Shown here piece after piece: positions 54,743-64,000 of a DNA stretch of 64,000 bases. The DNA comes from Dichetophora obliterata (taxonomy: Eukaryota; Arthropoda; Insecta; Diptera; Sciomyzidae): NCBI GenBank assembly GCA_963920525.1, contig OY986440.1:14141225-14205224 (forward strand). Reading direction: 5' to 3'. A program made the translations under genes and the position numbers. Position 1 is the stretch's first letter. The number at the start of each line of letters is the position of its first letter. Under the pieces are notes generated by a model, which saw only the letters and a program-made list of their open reading frames with translations, ran no database searches and had not been told where the DNA came from.

Positions 54743-56680
54743 TATAAAAATCAAATTAAATTAATGAATGAAATGAAAAATGAGGACTTTGTTGCAAATA
54801 TTACAAGACAATAATACAACAAAATATAATACAATAAAAAGGTCGTAATCTGATGGTGTTTTCTCTCAACTCCCATATGAGCCAAATACATAGTATATAT
54901 GTATGTAGTTGTATTCATAATATATAATAATACATTTTTTCCAATTGTATTTTGTTGGTAAGATAAGCGTTCCTTAAATTGCGCCTATTTTCAATTTTTT
55001 TTAATATTTTCTTATTTTTATTGAGTTATAACTTTTCTGATTCCTCCTCATTCTTCGAAATATTTCGGTTCTGATAACTTCAAACTTTCACCTTGAAGGT
55101 GAGACCAAATTTTTTTTGCGAGTTGTTGCGAGAGTTAGAGAATTTTCAATGCAAAGCTGTACACTCAGTTAAATACATTAAAAACAATGTATACTAAAAT
55201 TATTGTGAAACGTAGAATTGTGAAACGTAGAAACGTGAAATGTAGAAAACAATGATTTTTTTTAATAATGAATTCAGGTTTTTATTAGTTTTAGTAAATT
55301 AATCGTTTGTCATAAAACGGTGGAGTACAGAGTTGCCGATATATGGTCTAATATATTGGATTTGTTATGAGTTCCAGTCTTAAATCCGATGATCCGATAT
55401 TAGCCATAATGTTACTATTTTAGGAAAAATAGATCGGACGTCTGATTTTGCATATGTATATTTCTTTAATAGACCAAAGTATATATGACTTAAAAAATAA
55501 TATTTTTCCATATACAATCGTCTTTTACTGAAGTCTTACAGTTTGAAGTCTTACGATACAAAAATTGTTTTCTTGCCAACACTGGTGGAGTAGGCTCTAG
55601 GCTTTAGAATATTTTATAGCCTTTGTTGCTCGTGCCGTACGGATATAGTTATATAATTATTTGTAATTGTATTGCTAACAAATAAATAAATAAAAAATGT
55701 TCAAAAATGTTCAGCTTATATAATAAAATTACAATAAATTCTTACTTCTAAAAACACACCTACTTTACAGTCACTTTCCAAACATTAATTTCTGTATATT
55801 CTTGCAACTAATCACAATTCTTTGGTTACGACAGAAATGCTGAAATATGCACTTTCAAATGACATGACAGTGTTTCTTATTTACTTTGATTGATTTCATA
55901 TTTCTATCCCAAGATTTAAGAAATAGCAATTATGAAAACAATCACTTCATCAGATGCCCTACTCCATCAAACTATTCTTATGAAATTTTATTTCCACACC
56001 TTTCCGCACATGTTGACCCACATGTGCACACTGCAATATGATCTTGTCTTTTATTATTTTTATTTTCAAACTGAAGTGGCCGCTCGCGCTGACCCTCTGG
56101 CTAATTTATGATTTATTCATCATTCTGTTTTATTTATTTTCTGTAATTGTTTATTTGTCGCTATTTACCAAGATCGTATTGCATTCACATGTGCTCAGCA
56201 TATAAAGGTTCTGACCTTGATTGTGACTAAGTGTTTTGCTTATTTTATTCTTACACGTTTTAATGCTATTCTTTATTTATTTGTTTATTATGCACACAAC
56301 ACTTTGTTACATTTAACTATGACCCTGCGAGTAAAAAATACATTATTTTTAAACAAAGGCATTTTAAACCTCATTCAATAAAAATAATTCAATATTTTTT
56401 ATTAAAACCATTAGAAAGAAGACCATAGACACATTATTACAAAACGCTGTTACATGTATAGCTTTATTTTAGATCCTTAGCAAATATCAGTTAACACAAT
56501 TTGTATACTTTAATTTTTTTGTTCTGTTGAGAATCCTTCAAAAAGTTTTAATTTCCGAGCATCGGGTACGGGTGCAAGATGGAGAATTTAATAAACAATC
56601 TGTGAAAATAAAACTTGCACCTAAACGTATCACGATTTACTTAAATATTTTACATAAGTTGAATTGTTCTAATATAACTA
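54743..56680. other. AT-rich spacer, no gene seen
   Basis: No domain-bearing ORF, RNA gene or terminal repeat is recognised. 55920-56340 is comparatively free of repeats and has a TATAAAGG at about 56204, but nothing downstream supports a promoter. Confidence 0.35.
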
Positions 56681-56682
56681 TA

Positions 56683-57778
56683 CAGGGTGTCCCGCGATAG
56701 ATAGCAACTATTTAAAGAGGTGAAAGGTGATGTCGAGTTGGGCAAAAAAATCGTATGGGAGTCTTTTTTAACACCCTTAGGAGTTACAGGGTTAATTAGA
56801 ATTTCATGACTTTGATGCATATTATTGTTTTTAGCAGAAAAACCTTTTCACGTAAAACTTATTTTGAAAAATCATTTGAAAGACAATGAATTGACCTTTT
56901 TAACGGTGTATTAACGAACCCCTCCATCCATCTGATATTCAGCTGTGCTCGTGTGCAGATGAAATCAATTCGTTGAAATTGAAGTTTTCTCTAAATTCTA
57001 CATAATAAATTAAAAATTTTTCAACATTAAATTTGTGATTTATTTATTTTTGTTTTCCAATGATATCAACATCATAAACATACAATATCTTAAAAAATGA
57101 AAAAGTGAATTTATACTTATAAATTTCACGTCGAACAGTTCTTTTACTTATTCTTTTTTTTTAGCAAAATACAAATAAAATCATTATGTTTTCAATTTAG
57201 TGTCATTTTTAAAGTACAACCAACTTTGTTGTTTTTAAAGATTTGTTTAAGATTTAGATGTCATTGAAAAGAAAATTAAATAGATCACAAATTTAATCTA
57301 CTCTTCTTTAGTTCTTTTACTTATTCTTTTTTTTAGCAGAATACAAATAAAATCATTATGTTTTCAATTTAGTGTCATTTTTAAAGTCAACCAACTTTGT
57401 TATTTTTAAAGATTTGTTATAGATTTTGATTTCATTGAAAAGAAAATTAAATAGATCAAAAATTTGAAGATAAAAAAAATTTTTAATTTATTACGCAAAA
57501 TTCAGAAAAAATTGCTCTCAAACTTGAAAATTAGTAGTTTAACGGATTGACTGAATGGATGGATCGGTTGGGTTCGTTGATGCACCGTTAGAAAGGTCAA
57601 TCCATTGCTTTTCAAATGATTTCTTAAAATAATTTGTACGTGAGTTAGTTTTTCTGCTAAAAACAATAATGTGCATATATGAGTATGAAAATAGACCCCC
57701 CTCCCATACGATTTTTTTCTCAGCTCGACATCATCTTTTACCTCTTTAAATAGTTGCACTCTATCGCGGAACACCCTG
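56683..57778. mobile_element. 1.1-kb long-TIR element (CAGGGTGT ends)
   Basis: The ends CAGGGTGTCCCGCGATAGA and TCTATCGCGGAACACCCTG are flanked by TA (56681-56682; 57779-57780). Arms of about 400 bp share ACTATTTAAAGAGGT, GATGTCGAG, AATCGTATGGGAG, ATTATTGTTTTTAGCAGAAA and TGACCTTT. The central part has a direct duplication of ~180 bp (about 57125-57290 and 57305-57450). A minus-strand frame in the right arm is not a gene. Confidence 0.85.
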
Positions 57779-57780
57779 TA

Positions 57781-58100
57781 TAATTCATTCAAGAAATGGC
57801 GTCTAAGACCACATAAAATGACTGGAAAAGGAATTACGATAATAATCAATAAAATATAGTCTTCTAATAACCATTATGTACAATAACAAATATAAAAGTT
57901 ACACTGTTTCTTAATGTAAAAACAAATTATTTCCATATCAGTTCATGTGATATTTTCCACAAATGCAGACTTTAAAATTCATAAAAACCGTTTTTATGAC
58001 TCAACTTCGAAAACACTGAAACGTGGGTATTTTTATGTCTGACCAGTTTTCCAAATTCATTACCAGAACTTTGATAAACTTTTTTGACTTCATCCTGTCA
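57781..58100. other. Spacer, no gene seen
   Basis: AT-rich and without a recognised feature. Confidence 0.35.
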
Positions 58101-58224
58101 AATGAACTGCAGTAGCAGCAATGCAGCATGCATCTCATGGTATGAATGCAGAATTAATACTGAGTTATAAATGCTGCGTAAATGCCCTGAGATGCATGCA
58201 GTATTGCTGCTACCGCAGTTCATT
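58101..58224. ncRNA. Strong hairpin, pre-miRNA-like
   Basis: AATGAACTGCAGTAGCAGCA through ATGCATCTCATGG pairs with the inverse stretch ending GCTACCGCAGTTCATT. About 40 bp of stem have four or five mismatches, with a loop of about 45 nt. The size and spaced mismatches resemble an animal pre-miRNA, but a small palindromic MITE would look the same. Nothing else supports expression. Confidence 0.35.
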
Positions 58225-58514
58225 TAGCAGACCTGCTGGCCTAGGCATGGAATGGTATGGTCAAAGCTTGTTGAATAGGTAATAGCATAACCTTTCTTTT
58301 GGAATATATAATGCTTAATTTAGTAGGAAACTTTATAAAAATCACAAGTTTTTCAGGCCCTTTTCCCGAACTTTGGCAATTCGATGTAAAGAAAAAATTC
58401 ATACAACGACCACCCTAATGTGCATACATCAATACTATATGTATAGCATAGTTGTTCTTATGCAATGATTGCGTTGCTGTAGAGAAGTGAAGAAATCCTT
58501 TGTGCACCCCTCAA

Positions 58515-58554
<40 letters not shown>
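58515..58554. repeat. CAT trinucleotide microsatellite
   Basis: About 13 perfect CAT units. The short frame over it (poly-Ser in one strand) is a by-product. Confidence 0.93.
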
Positions 58555-58555
<1 letters not shown>

Positions 58556-61017
58556 CTGTACAGCGACTTAAACACTTATTCAGCCACAACCTCAACTCCC
58601 GAAGGTATTTTTCTTTGTTTGCTTCTGAGCCTAGCTTATCCCTTCTTACGGATGGGGCAAGAGTAGATCAGGCGGCGGCATACTACTCTGAAAACCTTTA
58701 CTCGAAAGCCGACAACAACACATTTTGTTTTTAACTTTGCACCGCTGCTATTGTGCCAACATAATCAATAGTAGCAGTAACCAACTCAAGAACACAGCAA
58801 AGCCATTGATTCGTGGATTCTTTGATGTGAACGCTCAATAATAACAAAAACAGTATTTTCCAACTTTCTATGTTTTGTATTCCTACTTCTATGATTTTCA
58901 GCATCATAGATTTTTTTATACCATTGTTAAATTGTTGTTGAAACATTGAGTCTTCAGGAAGAGGTTATTATTTATTTTTTGGAAGAGAAGTCGACAATTT
59001 AGAAGCTCGCCTTGAACGAAAGTTCCACTAAAGATTAATAGGATTGGCTAGCGGTTTGAGGCTGCAGTTAAGAGCAATTTAATTAAATGGTGTGTGCATA
59101 TAAATGTTGCTAAAAGTAGGTGTCGGCAATAACATTGCGTTAATCTTTTCTAAGGACTTTCCTAGACTGTTGACTAAGCCTGATACTTAATATTTTTGGC
59201 AGAATTTCCGTTTTATAAAAATTTTCACCTAATTAGAAACATTTTTCTTTCAATGTGAAACTGAGTGGAATTTTGTTTTCATTAGTTTTTATTTTTGACG
59301 AATCAAAAAATAGAAAACTTTTTTAACGAAATTCTTTTTTCATTCTACGTAAATGAAAACACTGTCATTCATTAAAAGTTTTAACGTTGAAAAAAGTGTT
59401 ACAATGATTTAACAAAGTAATTTCTGACCAATAACAAATATTTTCATCAGAAGTAAAGAGAGCTTAATTTATAGCAAAGTGAATTGCTTATATTGTTGTA
59501 GTGCTGTACAAATTTTTAATATCTATATTAACCCTTAAATGCGCATGAACCAGCAATGCCGCAAGCGGTACAATTGTACCTTTTGAGGTACACTTTTACT
59601 ACCGCCAGTACGAAAGTACGTATTTTTTCAAAAGGTACATTTTTTAATTTTCAAATTTCTTTTACAATAAATGTTGTTTCTTAATAAATTTTAAATCTAC
59701 ATGTGTTACTTACCTTTGCATTCAGTCTGTAGGAGTTCTTAATTTAAAAGTGCTACCAATGAAAATATCGATAATTCCTAGCCACTTGTTTATGGCTGCT
59801 TGTCTCAAGCTTCCCACACTTAGTTTTACGCAGATATAATAAATTACAATTTCAATTACAAATTATAATCGTAATCTTAAAAAAAGAAAGATTACGATTA
59901 CTGTAATCATAATCGAAATATTTTTACTTAAAATTAAAGTAATCGTAATTATTAAAAAATTACAATTACAATTACTGTAGTCGTAATCAAAAATGTCTTT
60001 TTGGTGTAAAAGTTAGCACATTTTGGTGTATTCAATTATCCTTGTATTCAATTGTAAAGTCTTCAAACATGCCTCCGCATGGCCATCTCTTATTGGGTTT
60101 TACTTGATCCAGCTAATAACTAATTCAGCTATATTTTGCTGTGTAGATGCGAAACGTGAATGCTGCGTTGCGAGCTGTTTTGCGATAACTTTAACGCTGC
60201 AGCGTTTGTAGATTTATTTTTTAATTTTTTTTTTTGTTGTCAAACCAAACAAGAACAATAAATGATTGGCTTGAATGTGCGGTAGGAGGGTGGGGAAGAT
60301 GCGTCCTTTAACCTGCTTATCAGTGCTGCTGCATCGAGCAGCAACTGTACAAAGCTATTGTAAACGTATTTTATTGCAATTAATTGTGCCTTATAAAACA
60401 CTCTTTGTTTTTAAATTTATCTGAAATTTAATACTGATATGAGTATGTTTTTGCTACAAAAACGACAGATTTCAATGGCAACCAGCAGCAGGATTTTGTT
60501 GGTTTTTCGAACAAAAGCATTTTTTACCTATTCATAATTATTCAAAAGCCATTTTTATAAATAAATAAATCCATCCATGTGACTAGAGTTTTTTCCGACT
60601 GATATTATGTTTAATGATCCAATTTTAACACCAACTCTTCGGGTTGGTCTCTTTTTATTGAGGTGCTCAAAAATACATGTTAAAAAGGTACAAAAATTAA
60701 AAAAAAAATAGGATGCAATGCAAGATATTCTTATTAAAAACAGCAACACCCAACGCATGAGATGTTCCTTTTTTTGTCACCCACAACATTACTTCCATAC
60801 ATCACGCATCTCCTATTTTGTCAACCTTCTGAGGGCTCCCATAAAAAATAAAAAAATAATTGAATTAATAATAATATAATCAAGGGATCAATTCGGAAGA
60901 TAAATCAACTATTTCCTTAGCAGTCCTTAGGAGTTGTGGAGCAAATTCTTGTAGTATTACAACAGGCCAATCTTCTGGTCTTTGTGGGCCTCCGTTACCA
61001 TACCTAAGCTAACCTAG
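58555..61017. other. Spacer with small palindromic motifs, no gene
   Basis: 59555-59640 has GGTACAATTGTACC and related AGGTAC motifs. 59850-59995 has many ATTACGATTAC/TAATCGTAAT repeats in both orientations. 60600-60665 contains CCAACTCTTCGGGTTGG. No protein-coding gene or RNA gene is recognised. Confidence 0.4.
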
Positions 61018-61114
61018 ACTAACCTAACCTAACCTAACCTAACCTAACCTAACCTAACCTAACCTAACCTAACCTAACCTAACCTAACCTAACCTAACCT
61101 AACCTAACCTGACC
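61018..61114. repeat. CCTAA (TTAGG) pentamer array
   Basis: About 19 uninterrupted AACCT units with decayed units on both sides (ACCTAAG, GACCTAATCG). On the other strand this is TTAGG, the ancestral arthropod telomere repeat, which Diptera no longer use. A short related tail is at about 17430-17450. Confidence 0.95.
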
Positions 61115-61157
61115 TAATCGAATCCAACCTTGTCAAAGCACACTTATGCTTAAGCAC

Positions 61158-64000
61158 GTTTTTATTTTATTTTATTTTATTTTATTTTATTTTATTTTAT
61201 TTTATTTTATTTTATTTTATTTTATTTTATTTTATTTTATTTTATTTTATTTTATTTTATTTTATTTTATTTTATTTTATTTTATTTTATTTTATTTTAT
61301 TTTATTTTATTTTATTTTATTTTATTTTATTTTATTTTATTTTATTTTATTTTATTTTATTTTATTTTATTTTATTTTATTTTATTTTATTTTATTTTAT
61401 TTTATTTTATTTTATTTTATTTTATTTTATTTTATTTTATTTTATTTTATTTTATTTTATTTTATTTTATTTTATTTTATTTTATTTTATTTTATTTTAT
61501 TTTATTTTATTTTATTTTATTTTATTTTATTTTATTTTATTTTATTTTATTTTATTTTATTTTATTTTATTTTATTTTATTTTATTTTATTTTATTTTAT
61601 TTTATTTTATTTTATTTTATTTTATTTTATTTTATTTTATTTTATTTTATTTTATTTTATTTTATTTTATTTTATTTTATTTTATTTTATTTTATTTTAT
61701 TTTATTTTATTTTATTTTATTTTATTTTATTTTATTTTATTTTATTTTATTTTATTTTATTTTATTTTATTTTATTTTATTTTATTTTATTTTATTTTAT
61801 TTTATTTTATTTTATTTTATTTTATTTATTATATTTTATTATATTTTATTTCATTTTATTTCATTTCATTTCATTTCATTTCATTTCATTTCATTTCATT
61901 TCATTTCATTTCATTTCATTTCATTTCATTTCATTTCATTTCATTTCATTTCATTTCATTTCATTTCATTTCATTTCATTTCATTTCATTTCATTTCATT
62001 TCATTTCATTTCATTTCATTTCATTTCATTTCATTTCATTTCATTTCATTTCATTTCATTTCATTTCATTTCATTTCATTTCATTTCATTTCATTTCATT
62101 TCATTTCATTTCATTTCATTTCATTTCATTTCATTTCATTTCATTTCATTTCATTTCATTTCATTTCATTTCATTTCATTTCATTTAATTTCATTTCATT
62201 TAATTTCATTTCATTTCATTTAATTTCATTTCATTTAATTTCATTTCATTTAATTTCATTTCATTTCATTTAGTTTCATTTAATTTAATTTAATTTAATT
62301 TAATTTAATTTAATTTAATTTCATTTTATTTTATTTTATTTTATTTTATTTTATTTTATTTTATTTTATTTTATTTTATTTTATTTTATTTTATTTCATT
62401 TTATTTTATTTTATTTTATTTTATTTTATTTTATTTTATTTTATTTTATTTTATTTTATTTTATTTTATTTCATTTCATTTCATTTCATTTCATTTCATT
62501 TTATTTTATTTTATTTTATTTTATTTTATTTTATTTTATTTTATTTTATTTTATTTTATTTTATTTTATTTTATTTTATTTTATTTTATTTTATTTTATT
62601 TTATTTTATTTTATTTTATTTTATTTTATTTTATTTTATTTTATTTTATTTTATTTTATTTTATTTCATTTCATTTTATTTTATTTTATTTTATTTTATT
62701 TTATTTTATTTTATTTTATTTTATTTTATTTTATTTTATTTTATTTTATTTTATTTTATTTTATTTTATTTTATTTTATTTTATTTTATTTTATTTTATT
62801 TTATTTTATTTTATTTTATTTTATTTTATTTTATTTTATTTTATTTTATTTTATTTTATTTTATTTTATTTTATTTTATTTTATTTTATTTTATTTTATT
62901 TTATTTTATTTTATTTTATTTTATTTTATTTTATTTTATTTTATTTTATTTTATTTTATTTTATTTTATTTTATTTTATTTTATTTTATTTTATTTTATT
63001 TTATTTTATTTTATTTTATTTTATTTTATTTTATTTTATTTTATTTTATTTTATTTTATTTTATTTTATTTTATTTTATTTTATTTTATTTTATTTTATT
63101 TTATTTTATTTTATTTTATTTTATTTTATTTTATTTTATTTTATTTTATTTTATTTTATTTTATTTTATTTTATTTTATTTTATTTTATTTTATTTTATT
63201 TTATTTTATTTTATTTTATTTTATTTTATTTTATTTTATTTTATTTTATTTTATTTTATTTTATTTTATTTTATTTTATTTTATTTTATTTTATTTTATT
63301 TTATTTTATTTTATTTTATTTTATTTTATTTTATTTTATTTTATTTTATTTATTTTATTTTATTTTATTTTATTTTATTTTATTTTATTTTATTTTATTT
63401 TATTTTATTTTATTTTATTTTATTTTATTTTATTTTATTTTATTTTATTTTATTTTATTTTATTTTATTTTATTTTATTTTATTTTATTTTATTTTATTT
63501 TATTTTATTTTATTTTATTTTATTTTATTTTATTTTATTTATTTTATTTTATTTTATTTTATTTTATTTTATTTTATTTTATTTTATTTTATTTTATTTT
63601 ATTTTATTTTATTTTATTTTATTTTATTTTATTTTATTTTATTTTATTTTATTTTATTTTATTTTATTTTATTTTATTTTATTTTATTTTATTTTATTTT
63701 ATTTTATTTTATTTTATTTATTTTATTTTATTTTATTTTATTTTATTTTATTTTATTTTATTTATTTTATTTTATTTTATTTTATTTTATTTTATTTATT
63801 TTATTTTATTTTATTTTATTTTATTTTATTTTATTTTATTTTATTTTATTTTATTTTATTTTATTTTATTTTATTTTATTTTATTTTATTTTATTTTATT
63901 TATTTTATTTTATTTTATTTTATTTTATTTTATTTTATTTTATTTTATTTTATTTTATTTTATTTTATTTTATTTTATTTTATTTTATTTTATTTTATTT
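61158..64000. repeat. TTTTA/TTTCA/TTTAA pentanucleotide satellite, open at window end
   Basis: At least 2.84 kb of pentamers. TTTTA fills 61158-61825. TTTCA with TTTAA variants fills about 61849-62275. A short TTTAA run follows (62276-62322). Then TTTTA continues to the end with small TTTCA islands (62395, about 62470-62500, about 62665-62675) and a few 4-bp TTTA slips (for example near 63351, 63540, 63716, 63762, 63796 and 63900). The 375-codon frame at 61146 is only this repeat and not a gene. Confidence 0.97.

Noticed and set aside
57502..57849. 115-codon minus-strand frame
   Set aside because: It lies in the right arm of the CAGGGTGT element. The matching left arm does not preserve the frame, and no transposase motif is present.
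61018..61114. True chromosome end
   Set aside because: Sequence continues on both sides, including unrelated DNA and a different satellite, and Diptera do not use TTAGG telomeres.
61146..62273. 375-codon open frame of repeated FYFIL and SFHFI pentads
   Set aside because: It is the TTTTA/TTTCA satellite read in frame. It has no start context, no domain and no codon variety.

Overview
The window is nuclear DNA of a higher fly. Three things point there: one conserved Pax6-class coding exon that reads as twin of eyeless (toy), a very AT-rich background, and a dense load of insect transposable elements. A DD41D (rosa-type) mariner relic suggests a true fruit fly (Tephritidae). That family assignment is inference. 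No complete host gene lies inside the window, and almost all other coding sequence is broken transposon ORFs.

The host gene is on the minus strand. Its exon at 18991-19241 carries the N-terminus and first half of the paired domain and ends in a strong splice donor. Everything from 18990 down to position 1 is therefore probably one TE-filled intron of more than 18.9 kb, because the next paired-domain exon is not visible. From 19242 to about 20.2 kb lies the 5' leader and proximal upstream region, with microsatellites and an adjacent AP-1/CRE pair. The remaining 43 kb is upstream intergenic DNA made mostly of repeats.

Layout: 0.76-6.0 kb holds two copies of a tRNA-headed SINE around a broken CR1-like LINE. 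At 7.5-10.9 kb is a near-complete but frameshifted CR1-like LINE with a PHD-like ORF1. At 10.9-12.9 kb a Jockey fragment is joined to a gypsy pol fragment. At 13.7-18.8 kb there are five inverted-repeat or hAT-like elements. At 21.7-25 kb lies the 5' half of a gypsy-group LTR element in reverse, with an odd order: LTR, two basic/small ORFs, a membrane-anchor ORF, gag, protease. At 25.5-28.1 kb are hAT remnants and a foldback with a SINE inside. At 28.1-33.45 kb a Tc1 element is split by an RTE fragment and two CR1-like LINE fragments, the second itself split by a 1.8-kb LTR. At 33.5-38.8 kb there are tandem repeats, a foldback containing a Helitron that contains a hAT, and a second Helitron with helicase remnants and a MITE. 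At 40.9-43.4 kb a CACAG-ended transposon carries a SAM-like ORF and a DD41D mariner. At 43.5-45 kb is an ORF-free, more GC-rich stretch. At 45.3-46.8 kb is a third Helitron. At 48.6-57.8 kb are several TIR elements with clear target duplications. At 58.1 kb is a miRNA-like hairpin. The window ends in a CCTAA array and then at least 2.8 kb of TTTTA/TTTCA pentamers that run off the edge.

The elements do not work together as a pathway. Their nesting order gives a relative history of insertions. Lengths and boundaries come from reading the sequence by eye; no alignment or database search was run.
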